A stretch of 64,000 nt of DNA from Diorhabda sublineata. Its lineage: Eukaryota > Arthropoda > Insecta > Coleoptera > Chrysomelidae. Positions 47,897 to 59,124 of the stretch are shown here, piece by piece. The notes below the pieces were generated by a model. That model saw only the letters and a program-made list of their open reading frames with translations. It did not search any database and was not told the origin of the DNA. The DNA is taken from positions 12,400,001 through 12,464,000 of the forward strand of contig NC_079482.1 of assembly GCF_026230105.1 (NCBI RefSeq). The letters run 5' to 3'. Position numbers and translations under genes: made by a program. How positions within the stretch are numbered: the first letter of the stretch is position 1; each line of letters opens with the position of its first letter.

Positions 47897-48313
47897 ATGA
47901 ATAGAGAGAGAAATGCTTTATTGTCAAAATAATGTTACAATTTAGACAAAAGCTTGTGGAAACCAAATAACAAACATAAAAATAACTAAATAAAGATACA
48001 AATAAAATAAAATTTCAATATACAGAAGAATTCCACAATTAGTAGCAAAATTATAGGTAATAATTAGTATATGAATTCATAGCAAAAATTAAGCCAGTAT
48101 GGAATTAAATATTATTATTAGAATAGAAGTCGTTTACAAAGTGAAGGCACTTTCCAGTAAATATGCCCTCAAATTATTGCGGAAGGTGGGTAAAGATGAT
48201 ATCGATATGATTTCAATTGGCAAGCGATTGTGCATTTTTTTGCATTGTAAAATATTGAGCCGTCAACTAATTCTGATCGTAGAGTAGGTAGGTAAAGGTC
48301 GTGATCCGCGTTC

Positions 48314-48562
48314 CTAAGTGGATAGCCGTGCAACGACCTTTCTGAAACTAGTGTCGACTGCAAATAGACATATTTTACCACTGATGTCTAGATAGGCGAT
48401 GTCGTTTATAAACAGAAGAAACAAACTTATACCATGCGAGAGGTTTTTCCCTGAATACTTCAATTTGTTAATTAAGAAATCATGATTAATACAATCGAAA
48501 GTCTTAGAAACATCACAAAAAGTTTTTGTAGTGTTGTGATGGCTGTTTAGGCTAGAGTACAC
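48314..48562 (-). pseudogene. Reverse transcriptase fragment of copy B
   Basis: The 82-codon reverse frame shows FCDVSKTFDCINHDFLINKL (the conserved palm segment FxDVSKAFDxVNHxxLxxKL) and then, after the smaller deletion, LFLLFINDIAYLDISGKICL, FAVDTS. The catalytic box normally reads FADDTS; here the first aspartate is valine (FAVDTS), so the active site is lost. After FAVDTS the frame fuses to the C-terminal end through the 520-bp deletion (VVARLST). The open frame across the junction is chance or selection-free survival, and the product could not be active. Confidence 0.85.
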
Positions 48563-49399
48563 ATTATTAAGGAGGGAGAATATGGCATCATTTCATTTGT
48601 TACTTAAAAACCCAAATTGATGGGTGGTAAGTATTTCATATTTAAACAGCAAATGATGAAAGACACTTTTTAACTAATCTTTCTATGATCTTAGATAACG
48701 TGGGAAGGAGTGTAATATAAGTTTAATCAGTTCCATATGAGTATTAATTTTTGATGTCCTTAATTGTACTGCGAAGTTCTGGTAAAACTACGGGTATAAA
48801 GAAGAAACTGTGTAAGTTAGCATTAGCATCAGGGAGATATTAAAGCGGTTCATGAGAAGGAGAAATAGAATTTGATAGTTTTTGGCTAGATTCACAAAGT
48901 AATTATTAAGGTTATTAGGTAATTAGAGATTATGCTCGATGAAGAAAGCTTATTTCTTAGATCATTCACAACAATGGACCATGTTTCTTTAGAAACATTA
49001 CGAGAAATGGCGAGTCTCCTATTATAATAAATATCTTTGGTAGCTTTTATTGTCTTATGATAAATTTTTCTGTATAGTTTCACGTAATTTCTGAAGAAGA
49101 CACTATCCGAGAATTTCCTCAGGTGAGATATAGATGCATGTTCTTTGCAGATATACGTAAACCTTTAGTGGACCAGAGTTTATTTTGTTTATTTTAATAT
49201 GCCTGAGAGGAAAAGAATTGGATGCCAGTTAGTGTTTTTATGAATCTAGACAACTCGAATTCCACATCACTAGAGGTCATGTTCCAGTCAGTTGTTTGAC
49301 AACGGTGCTTGAAGTTTTGAAAACTTTTTTCGAAAAGATACGCCATCCTTTTCGAGAAGCATTTTTAGTATTGAATTTTATCGAAAAATTTGTTAACAC

Positions 49400-49870
49400 T
49401 GCTTCATGATATAAGAGACCTGAATTAAAGACAGTACAGTTGGTGTATTCTCGTGTCATCTTACGATGACCCGACATAGTCTATAGTTCTAGAGCTGGTC
49501 TAGTTATTCTGGTTGGTGCCGTTATTTGCATGACCATACCAAAAGAATAAAAAATTGACTGAAGACATTCTTGACCAGCACACACACTGGAATAATCAAT
49601 ATTGAGATCGCCACATAGAATTAGTTTGCTCTTTAGACTCCAGTAAGTAGTGTGTGACAGCATCTGGTGTTATGCAAATACAAACAATATAGAGGTCATA
49701 AGTCTTGTGGTAGACGATCGAAAATTCGAATACTTTCTCAGATATTATATCATTGAGCTGTGTTATTTCAGAAAAGTCGTTGTTTGTGAACCTTCATGAG
49801 ATAAATTAGTTCTATTGAATCTGTGGTATTGTTTTTGACAGCAGTAGGTTCATTATTATTTAACCAATAT
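49400..49870 (-). pseudogene. Apurinic-like endonuclease (EEP) domain of copy B
   Basis: In reverse order the readings are FEFSIVYHKTYDLYIVCICI, TPDAVTHYLLESKA, LILCGDLNIDYSSVCAGQ, LQSIFYSFGMVMQITAPTRI and TVFNSGLLYHEAVLTNFSI. This is the EEP fold of non-LTR elements: a strand with YxPP-like turn, the CGDLNIDY motif (GDFN) holding catalytic residues, the PTRIT block, and the terminal SDH motif. In the last motif YH is seen where SDH is expected, so the catalytic aspartate is gone. Two frameshifts separate the pieces. The 5' end before 49870 is not recognisable. Confidence 0.8.
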
Positions 49871-50106
49871 TTGCCAAAACTGGAAATTCCTAAATTTAGA
49901 TAAGGGAAAATTACTTATTGTGTCGCATTCACGTTAAATTAAAGTGTTTCACTGATACGCGTAAACTGATCTTTCTTGAGCTGTTTATTGCAAGTAATCG
50001 ATAGACCGCCCCCCAAAAAATGCAGAAATATAAATATATCCAGCCATCAGCCTTTTTAGAGATGATTTTCCATACAATAAGGTACGGAATAATAGACCAG
50101 ATATCT

Positions 50107-50137
50107 AATGATATTATCTTTATAAGATAATATCATT
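50107..50137. repeat. Perfect 14-bp hairpin, 3-nt loop
   Basis: The arm 'aatgatattatctt' is followed by tat and its exact reverse complement. It lies between two LINE relics and belongs to neither in an obvious way. Confidence 0.85.
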
Positions 50138-50209
50138 CCCCAGAAATTACTGAAATATGATTGACAAAATCATTAGACACGAGCAACATTTGTGTCTTTA
50201 GTGATTAAA

Positions 50210-51130
50210 ATCTTTTTCATGTTTGTTCCGGAGAAGTTTACTATCTGGTGTGAGTCGAAGATATTTCCCCTCTGTTTTTGAGGTTGAGTTTTTTCTTTCT
50301 ATTCAAGTTGACGTTTGCACAGATCGACATCACCTTTTTGTATAGTTGAGTCCTCTTTGAACTATGTCACAGAGTGTATTCTCAAAGCGTACTTTTGCGT
50401 AGATGACTATGTCGTCTGCATATCCTTGACAGGGTATGTCCAGTTCAATTAGCCCGCATAAGAGTTCGTCAACTACTTCATATAAGTGGGGATGCGACTC
50501 CCCCTTGTGGATATCTTCCGTTTGCAGTAATTGAAATGGTGTATTGCCCTACTTTCATTTCTGCCAGTAGATAGTAGTTGTGCCATCCATCTGGAGGTTG
50601 TCCTATTTACTCCTCTCGCGTCTAAAGCTCTTGTGTCAGCATCGTGTGGAGTATTGTCAAAAGCGCTTTCTATGTTAAGGAAGGCTACGTTTTCTTTGTT
50701 CGCCAGAGCGTTCTGAGTTTTAGTTGTCAGTGCAGGCTCCGTAGATTTGCCTGTTTTAAGTAGATACGAGGTGTGGTTGATTTATCTGAAGGATTTGGGA
50801 TGTGAGGTTTCCTTCTTTTCTGCTTTTGGTATGAATTACTTTGGCCCTTCTCCAAGACTCTGGTATGTACCCCAGCTCTAGACTGCATCTACTGATGCGA
50901 ATCAAGTGTGGCAGGTTATCCTCCTGTCCTCTTTGAAGGAGGGCTAGGAAGATTCCGTCCAATCCTGGTGACTTGAACGGTTGAAAGGTATTTAAAGTCC
51001 ATGTTATTCATTAACTGCTGCATACTTGTTTTGCAATTGCCGCAGTTTCTTTCATAGTTTTGCTATGTTTAGTCCTTTTGTTTTTTGAGGTTAGACCGCC
51101 ACTTTCCGGAAACAGCTCTGATCTGCCCTC
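50210..51130 (-). pseudogene. R1-like LINE reverse transcriptase relic
   Basis: Reading in reverse from about 51000: FQPFKSPGLDGIFLALLQRG, then SLELGYIPESWRRAKVIHTK (classical KSPGxDGIxxxLLQ...SLxxGxxPxxWRxAKVxFIPK start of the R1/LOA type reverse transcriptase). Then comes NKENVAFLNIESAFDNTPHD, ALDARGVN (VTFLDIEGAFDNxxxxxIxxALxxRGV), then GRYPQGGVASPL and, after a frameshift at about 50480, VVDELLCGLIELDIPCQGYA, DDIVIYAK. The catalytic YADD box (about 50415-50430) is intact, as is the preceding GGV block. A pair of frameshifts and a stop break the gene. The endonuclease, RNase H and 3' end are not visible. The conserved catalytic box suggests this is younger than the surrounding relics. Confidence 0.85.
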
Positions 51131-51204
51131 CCCCCTCTCCGTGAAGCTGCCAAGGTTTCCTCAGCACCATGTTTGTATTGACTTTGTCCTTCGCCAAGGT
51201 CCGT

Positions 51205-51245
51205 CCTGAATTTTGTCGCATGAAGCTTAGAAACATCCTGTGTAT
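51205..51245 (-). repeat. Transposon terminus-like repeat, copy 2
   Basis: The string 'cctgaattttgtcgcatga' followed by 'agcttagaaacatcctgtgt' matches 3513-3545 with a few differences. It lies at the 5' edge of the R1-like relic. Confidence 0.55.
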
Positions 51246-53195
51246 TAATCAATATTATGATATTTGTTTTATTGCTATGCCTAATTTTTTGTCAGTTGTA
51301 AAGGACCTTAAAGGTAATTGAAGACTCGAATATTATTAACGACTAAATGCTTACTAGACTGGTCAATAAAAAATTAGATAAATTTCATTCGTTTTTCAGG
51401 AGGCTCACTATCTTAGGAGATGTTGACCTACAGCGGAGTGTTTCCAATAAAGGTGATCCCGTCTCTAGGATAGATAGAAAACTGAAAAATTTTTGGGATT
51501 TGCTCAGTAAAAAATTTTTGTAACGCCATTCGTATTCAAGAAAAAGGAAGAAAAATTATACGTATTTTTTACGATTTTGCCACAACTACGTGCATCATTG
51601 TATTGAAATTTTATACGAATATGTTTATGTCTGACTCTCATAGAGGGCGCTAGTTAAACATCATTACTTCATATCAGCATCGGTAATACTTCCTAATTTT
51701 CAAATCAAAATATTCCGAAAACGGTACACAGTATCAAGTTTATCAAGTGTACCTTTTTGGTGTAAAAGTGAATAATGTTTAAGTTCAAATGAAATTTTGC
51801 CTAATAAATCTAATATTGAAAAAGTTATGTTCAATACTACTTGGTACGAACCGTGTAACGGTTCATGAGCATAATGGAAAGGTTAGTTTATAATGGGTTG
51901 AATAAATACAAAGGAAACGGTAATGTATGCATAAAAACAGCAATAGTATACCAGCTTCTTTCTTAGAGAATGTGAAATCATGATTTTTTACAAATGAAAA
52001 TTATATGGTCTTAAAGCTCATCTGCAGGTAGGATTATATAACAAATTGAAAAAATTAAAACAAATACGGTCCATCATTCGCTATTATTTATAGTATTAAC
52101 CAAGTCTAGAAAAAATCGTCTACATATTTTCTATATTCCAAAACTCAAACATAAGACAATAACATCATTTGCAATAATTATTCCAGCTTATCTTCACGAT
52201 TACATTGTTAGCTGATAAGGTCGGTTTGATCCAATAACATTGAAATGCTTGGGGTATTCTTGTTAAAAATGGATAAATAAGTTTTTTATTAACCCATATT
52301 AACCAGCTTTCACATGAAATGTATACCAATGATTAAAAGGGACCATCTCTTTTGTATTTCGATATTTAGTGTTGTTCATTGAAGTCGTTACTAGCCACTT
52401 TCACTTCTGACCATTTGTGGCATACTCTATGTGATCTTATAAGTCACATATGTACATTTTTAGTAAAAATCGTATTAAAATTGGATTTTCTATTTATAGA
52501 ATGTCGATTTCTTGTATAACCAAACAAGTAAACCGTATATTAGCCGCTTAAAGTACAAAAAATGCCATTTCCAACTGTGTTAGCAACAAAAGAATCTGAC
52601 CAAATACATCTAACTGTGGCGTACGCATTAGAACATAACGGGTGACAGAACATTGGGCAATAATAATAAAATAATAAAAAAATGATATGATAAAATTTAA
52701 TTTTATGGACTTAGCTGCCATAGTTGATAAAAACAAACAAACCTGTAAAGATTCTACAAATTATAAAAGTTTAACGTCCACCTCTAGACGGTCCACAAAG
52801 AAGACTCAAACACATTTTTGGTTAGAGCCTTAGATGGGTCTGTGGTATATAGGAATCAACTAAAATAAATATAGGATTCTAGTTGTTCAATAAAAATCAT
52901 TGTGCTGCGTTCGTGTTAATGCAACAAATCACCCCTTTTTGGGTTGATTCCTATGCCTTAATCTGCCTACTCTTTGGAGTTTCACCAAGGAAATGGAAAG
53001 CTGGAACCGAAAAACATAAAATGATAGACATAAAGGGTCATATGTATATCATCGAGAGAACACAGTGGACACTAACACTATCACTGCTGGTCTTGAGCTA
53101 ACTGTTAGCTGAAGCAAGTCGAAACATTAGATTTTTACCCATTATTTTTAACTGATATTCTATGAAAACAGTTAGTTGATGATGGTTTTGTAGAT
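51246..53195. other. AT-rich spacer
   Basis: No element recognised. Frames at 52548-52736 (reverse) and 52883-53101 (forward) show no family motif. Confidence 0.4.
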
Positions 53196-53300
53196 AAATT
53201 GTCTTGATTTTAGGTCTCCTTCTACAGAAACTTCGTTGCAAAACAGATAAAACATTGACGTTTCGACCTATTGCGATCTTTCTCTAAATAAAATTAGATA
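53196..53300 (+). repeat. Dispersed repeat with Penelope-like motif
   Basis: It begins 'taaattgtcttgattttagg' (shared with the R2 repeats at 5911 and 9845), then 'acattgacgtttcgacctat' and 'gcgatctttctctaaat', which recurs inverted near 26520. This links the R2 family and the gtttcgac motif into one unit, best seen here and at 9845. Confidence 0.5.
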
Positions 53301-53516
53301 TTGACAGCTTTCATAATTATATTAATCAATAGATCACCTTCAACATAAATATCAAAATAAATATTCACATTATTTTCATTGATGACTGTTTTGTTTCTAT
53401 ATATGTGGACAATTTCCAGAAATTCTCTTTTTTTGTATCTGACTCTTTGGTTGAATTATTTGTTATATTACATGATTTGCTACTGAAGTTTTATTTTTCA
53501 TCTGATAATTTCTTAT

Positions 53517-53625
53517 TCTATTTTCCAAATATTGAGATGTCTGCTCTGTATAAATAAATAATTCATTTCACCCTGTATTGTGACTGTTTACAAAGAACAG
53601 ACATCTCCTAATTTTTGGAAAATAG
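53517..53625. repeat. 36-bp inverted repeat around a 40-bp centre
   Basis: The left arm 'tctattttccaaa' ... 'gagatgtctgctctgt' (53517-53549) pairs with the right arm 'acaaagaacagacatctc' ... 'tttggaaaataga' (53590-53625), with four differences and small gaps. The centre contains 'caccctgtat'. It follows the dispersed repeat at 53196, and both may be parts of one element. Confidence 0.75.
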
Positions 53626-53639
53626 ATTGAAAAGTCATG

Positions 53640-55145
53640 AATACGATAAAAAACACTGCATTATCCAACTATGAATAATCAAAAAAACATATATTCAATC
53701 ATAAAAATTCAAAAATTTTTTAAACGGCGGCAAATACAAGTCTTTATAAGGTAATTGACACTGAGCAGCATTTTATAAGTAATATCATATTGAATCACTT
53801 TTTGTATGCAATCTTTTATTTGGAAATTTATATTTTCTAAAATTCAAGTTTTGTTTTAGTAACATGTTTCGATAAGGTTATTATTTGCATTAATTAAAAA
53901 ATTGTTATATCACTGATGATAACTGATTTGTTCAAATTTCACTTTAGTAAGAAAATAAAGTGCTATTGCACAACTATAACTCTAAATTTTTTATATTTTA
54001 AATTTTTACATCAAAATTTCATTGTTTTTGAGGAAACATACCTAACAATTATGCAACTTTGAGACCTATTTTATGTAAAAAAGATAAAATTGAACAATAG
54101 TATTTGTTCTGACTTATTGGAATGAAGTAAGATAAAATTATATTTCGCACTGTAAAAAAATTTGTCAGAGTTCTGTGAAAGAAAACAAATTATTGGTTTA
54201 CAGCAGAAAAATTATATAATAAATAAAAACGAATGAAATGCGAGAAAATCCGTTTTATCTGAATATGACGGGTGTTGATTTTGGTATATAGAGATAATTT
54301 CACTTTTCTGTATAGAAAGTACAACTATGTGCACAATATAAATTGCATCCATAGAAAATGCATCCAGAAACAATAAAATTATTTATTATACACTGAATGT
54401 AACTATACGTACTGCTACTGACATATCACAAATTATATTTGCTTAATACGAATAAACGACAAAAAACGTTGCAAATAATTATTCCCATTCAAAATCTCCG
54501 CCACTGTAAGTAAATGCATCAGAACTTCTTGATCAATAACAACACCTTATATTATCGAATGCCACGTTCGGTTTAAGTATAAAAGTAGTGGAAATCATTA
54601 TAGTTTAAAATGCATCTCCAAATATGGTAAAAGTTTTTGGTATGGCCATGGCCCTGATAAGAGAATTATATAGTCCAATGATTCACGTTCACATCCATTT
54701 TAATGGTATTATTTATTTCAAGTTCAATGTTATTTACAGCATTCTGGGTGCCACTCTTTTCTGTTTGTTTATTTTTGATTAGTTACAAAATTGAATACAT
54801 TTATTAGGTAATTAGGGTGCGGTGACGGTATCTAACGGGTTGTAAAGTTTTTAATTTTTATTTTTCTATCTATGTGCCCTACAAGTTGGATTAAATGACA
54901 CAATTCTTTCCCTACATTTAAGGCTATTTGACCTTAAAATGAAATGCTGTTAATATGTTACAAGGCGTTGAATTGTTTTTACAACAAACAAATTGTACAT
55001 TTCATGACAGATGTTCAAAATGTGGTTCCAGTTAAAATGAAAACATCTGGTCATAAATTGCTGAATATGTTCGAAAAGACCTGCATTGTTTGTTGTGAAT
55101 AAATGTATATTCTTATGTGATATGGTTTTGAAAAACTATGTTTAA
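53640..55145. other. Spacer with weak promoter-like site
   Basis: Near 54578 a TATAAAAG string is followed by TCATT at 54595 and by a 52-codon frame from an ATG at 54624 to 54782 (MVKVFGMAMALIRELYSP..., ending hydrophobic). The order is promoter-like, but the spacing is short and the predicted peptide has no recognisable family. Otherwise AT-rich, nothing supported. Confidence 0.25.
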
Positions 55146-55149
55146 GGTA

Positions 55150-55485
55150 AGGATTTTGTAAAGCATTTTAAATATCTCCACGTACCAACCTAAGATCCTT
55201 GTGAAATATGCAGAAGCACCATCATGCATGTACCACATATACAACTTTGATGAAATCGTATTTTAGTTGAAGCACGTGGATTTACATCAGCGCATACGTG
55301 ATTTTCTGCAAATTTTCAATACCATGCTTAGATTCATCTGTAAACAAAACATAGGCAGCTAGATGGGGGTTGTTTGTGATTCTACTGAAAAACCATTGGC
55401 GATACTGGTTCAATAAATTTTTTAGAGTATCTAGTATCACACTAAGTAAAAGATTATTTGGACAACGCTGGCCATACATACGTTA
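55150..55485 (-). pseudogene. DUF4817-type mariner transposase relic
   Basis: The reverse frame 55479-55282 contains WFFSRITNNPHLAAYVLFTD ESKHGIENLQ, matching the family's 'WFLNxxxxxPxFxxxVLFTDESxFxxxGxxNxxNxHYW'. The first catalytic aspartate in FTDES is present. After a large deletion the other reverse frame at about 55200-55240 continues with MHDGASAYFTRILGWYVEIF, where the second catalytic segment is HDGAxxHF (here HDGASAYF, the last histidine changed). Sequence between the two (about 80 family residues) is missing, and the C-terminal PPRSPDL block is not seen. No inverted repeats were identified. Confidence 0.7.
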
Positions 55486-55489
55486 AGCA

Positions 55490-55895
55490 TCTATAATATT
55501 TCCATTCGCAATTCATTAACCATTCCAGCTTTAGGAAACGCAAGGATCGTTGTTAACATGACGAAATAGTGTGATAAAATTTTTTGTTTGGTTTTTACAT
55601 CGGTTTTTATGTTTAATAATTTGAATAGAATAAGACATTTTGTGCCCGTGAGACAGTCGAGTTAGTGTTAGTGTTAGTCGTATCCATCATGAGTCAGGAC
55701 AACAAAAAACGTTCTCTGTACTACTTGTGAACCTACAGGACGTTCGATTGCCAAGTTTACAAAATATTAACGAAGTAGCGGTATGGCATCGTTTCAAAGT
55801 ATTCATTGTAATAGTTTAGTTATTGAGCGGTCAGAGACAGTCACGCACATGGGCCTTTTGAAGTGCCCCTCTTAAAACTACTAAATGCGAATGTT
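55490..55895. other. Spacer
   Basis: A partly GC-richer stretch near 55640-55760 does not give an interpretable frame. It may be the 3' flank of the reverse-strand LINE that follows. Confidence 0.35.
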
Positions 55896-55899
55896 CTTG

Positions 55900-56340
55900 A
55901 AGAAACTAATTAAGCATCTTTAGCTTTAACTTTTTGACATCTCTGGGCAAACTTTGTTGAATTCCGAACGTGTGTACGGGTACTCATCTACACAGTTTCT
56001 TCCTCCATGCACCAAAGGCATTCCTTATTGTCCGTATTGTATATAGCATGGACATGGCGTCTTAGATGTTAAAAACCAGTTATCAGTCGAATTTTGCGAC
56101 TTTAAGTGGAATACTTGATTGGTAAGATAAGCAGAAGGTCCATTTAATCAGAGATGTAATAGCTACATTTTTAGCTAAACCATTAGCCCTAATAATGATT
56201 TTCTGATCACAATCTGATAAGTGAATCAGCCTCATCGTTGCCCTTATTGCTCAAGTGACCAGGCATCTAAATGAACTGAAACTTGCACCCATCGCTCACC
56301 AGTTCATGTAGGACTACACTCCAGCAGAAGCTAACAAACA
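55900..56340 (-). pseudogene. LINE RNase H and C-terminal segment
   Basis: Reading in reverse from about 56335: WSVVLHELVSDGCKFQFI, then MPGHLSNKGNDEADSLIR (about 56215-56275) is the RNase H end (V.L.WVPGHxGIxGNExADxLAR), with one stop replacing the tryptophan before MPGH. Further on (about 55970-56095) SRKIRLITGF and HLRRHVHAIYNTDNKECLWC, MEEETV follow the family's 'RxxRLxTGHxxLxxHLxxxxxxxxxxCxxCxxxxET' block. Both motifs are in the same orientation and order as in Jockey- and R1-type ORF2. Stops and shifts are present, the reverse transcriptase is absent and the 3' end is not defined. Confidence 0.8.
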
Positions 56341-56344
56341 CAAC

Positions 56345-56775
56345 TTTAAAGCACACCATTTCTTCCTGATTTCGTTCTTATGACTAGCAGCAATTTTAAA
56401 TAATATTCTAGTGATTTGGATTCAGTTTAATTTTACATTATAAATAGCTTTTGGTTGTTCAGGTTTAACGCCGTATATACTTGTGTTACGACGAATTAGA
56501 TTCCGAAAATTTTATTTACTTGCTTTTGTTGTTTGTCGCTCAAATTACGCAGGATAATATTTTACTAATTTTCGACGTACCAGTTCTAGATATCTACTAT
56601 TAAAACTGCTAGCTACATTACTAATGACACGCACATAGTAGCAATAGTTTACAATCATATTTAAGAAATACTTTCTACATTGCTAGTTGGAATAAGAAGA
56701 GAGTGTATACATCAAAGATAACACTTATCTGACTTATTATACATTGAGTCTTGTGTACAAGTAACTATAATTAAA
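56345..56775. other. AT-rich spacer
   Basis: No open frame or repeat is supported in this stretch. Confidence 0.4.
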
Positions 56776-56776
56776 T

Positions 56777-56880
56777 TATGTTTCTAAATCTTCTGTTTCA
56801 AACTTAGTTTTTTTAATAATTTTTGAAAGATAGAGAAACATATCAAAAGGTCTAAGAAATAAGAAATTAAAGAAATTTAA
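56777..56880 (+). repeat. Dispersed repeat R2, copy 3
   Basis: It runs from 'tatgtttctaaatcttctg' through 'ttaataatttttgaaagat' to 'aaacatatcaaaag' and 'gtctaagaaat'. The alignment with 5911-6026 is continuous apart from short insertions. Confidence 0.6.
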
Positions 56881-56884
56881 TTAA

Positions 56885-59124
56885 ATTATTAGTTAAGAAA
56901 TTGAGGTTGTGTTTTCAAACAACAATTTAGATAAAAAGAATGATGTAGAAATATACATTTTTTAGATATATTATCATCAGCTGTTTTATTTCATGGGTTT
57001 CATTAGTAATATATGGATATTAGATATTTGGAAAAAATAATTACTACCTTGAAAGGTGCAGATCAATACAAGTGGATCTACACTCACATTATAGTAGAAG
57101 CCATAAAGTTAATATTAACTTCACCAGTAAGAAAATAAATCAAACTATAACAATGCGAAAAACTATGATTAACTTTAGTTAAATCTCAACCTTACATTTA
57201 ATTTTTCTAGATCAAAATTACCTAGTAGTTAACACTTGAGAAATGTTTTACAACTCCAATAAATAAAAGACTGAAAATCACTTTGGAAAAATTGTTTTTT
57301 TTTACAAAATCCCATTGGAGAAAGCTGTTGTAATTAATTGATTTATATACTGTTAGTAGGAGGTGTCTAATTAAACTATTCATAATCAAATTTGAATACT
57401 TGTATATGAAGTTATAAAACCCTTATTATTTTTACTGCATCTTTGAATTTCTCTCACGTCTCAAAATAATTTCGAATACATATCGAATTGAGACTTACTA
57501 AACGAGTAGTTTTCATATTATATCCGTAATTACTCGACACTAGTAACCAACAATTATAGTAATTAATAATATAGAATAATTAAACAATTTAACAATACGA
57601 AAAAATTTCTACGTTTTGTATCTTAAATCGTAATTAACATCCATAACGTATTTCTTATTCCACTAGATGCATAATATAATATTCCAAAATCAATTAGTGA
57701 TGCTATTCAAGGCAATGAACACCGAATTTGATAATTTATTTCTAAATGGGAATAACTGGTTCCGTTAATTACGGAAGTAACAGTAGTAAAACTCTCGCGA
57801 AAATGGTCGTAAATTTGAGGATCACTCGTCATAGACGTCCGTATTATGAGAAAAAGTTGAATAAATAATTTTATTTTAAAACCACACAGGAAATGAACAT
57901 TGTAATACCGTGAGGTGTGGGCATTTTAAATTTTATTCTACTGATCCCTAATTCACTGTATACATTAATTGACTACACTTTATTGTATTAGTACGTTCGT
58001 TTTCTCTTTAACTATCATTTTTTTAATTAACTTCATCACATTGTATGTTAATATCCGTGATCATGAATTTTATCTTTGCTCAATAGTAGATTTTTTAGCT
58101 GATTGTAAGAAAGTTCCTATTTGACTTTCCTTTACATTTCTGTGCCTATATGCTGACAATTCACTTTTACAACTACTTTAATCACTATTTACAAAGTGTG
58201 ACTTTCAAAATATTTTACATTTTTTATGCACAATGACTTTTTTATTCACGTTCTGATGAAATTCGAGCTATCAACCAAATGATTGTAAGCTGTTTTCACG
58301 AACCAACAACCGAAGTTATTTTACGTTATAAAGTTTTTAGATCTGTAAAATCATTTACAAAAATGAGGAACATAATATGTTTCTGTTTAAAATTTATTAT
58401 AATCTTTTGAATTACCATTAAACTTCTGAATTTTGATAAAATTTTCGCTAGTAGAAAAAATATTGTATACAATTCATGTGTAAGAGCTTTATATATATAA
58501 GGGACTTATGTGGCTCATGCGACAAGATTCACATTCTTTGAAAAAAGGCTATTTTATGCACTTGTTACATAAATAAGTAATGTGTGCTCACTATATTTAT
58601 AAAAAACATATTAAATCAAATTGTCATTCTTAAAGAAAAATTTGGTCACAAGAGCTCACTATAACTATATCTAATTATTTTGACATTCACAATATACTAA
58701 TGTAATCGCATGCGCACTTTCAAAATTGTCGTTCATTGGTTGCTTAGCTCTCAACTTTTTGTAACAGTGCCATGTTCACCGGTTACATCGATATTGTTTA
58801 TTTGCAAAACAGAATTATTATTCAAATCTGAGCCTTTGATTTCAGGTTTTAGGTAAATAATGTCAGTTAAAGGAAACAACGTTTTCCAAAAAAAAAAATA
58901 TTTAAAGGGAATGCTATGAAAATATGCTTCTAGAGCTCCAAAGATATAAGCAAAAAGTTGAAATAGTGCTAGTCTTTAGTATTAGGAACAATTGAACAGA
59001 TAAATTACAAGACACACAGGTATGGGACAATTTATTGACTCTAAGATTCTTGGAAAGCATAAGTACCATTTATATTCAGTTGCATCGTTATTTATATTGC
59101 CAAAATAGACTTTTGCTTATGGAC
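56885..59124. other. Long AT-rich spacer
   Basis: No frame above the noise level, no repeat and no element end was recognised over about 2.2 kb. Confidence 0.45.

Larger units (their letters stand above)
47897..49870 (-). mobile_element. Jockey/CR1-like LINE, copy B (EEP, linker, RT, 3' UTR)
   Basis: The copy is on the reverse strand. From its 5' side: an endonuclease (EEP) segment at about 49870-49400, a linker at 49083-48892 (MKLYRKIYHKTIKATKDIYY, typical of non-LTR elements between EEP and RT), reverse transcriptase motifs at 48562-48314 and a 3' UTR ending near 47897 with the same AATAAA-containing end as copy A. Compared with A it lacks about 520 bp (41735-42262 of A) between the palm motif and the C-terminal end; the join lies at 'tctgaaa' and 'ctagtgtc'. 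It also lacks a smaller piece of about 140 bp inside the palm. Direct alignment of the two 3' regions is nearly continuous, so the copies are related at subfamily level. Confidence 0.85.

Noticed and set aside
50531..50716. 61-codon forward ORF
   Set aside because: It is antisense to the R1-like reverse transcriptase segment AFLNIESAFDN.
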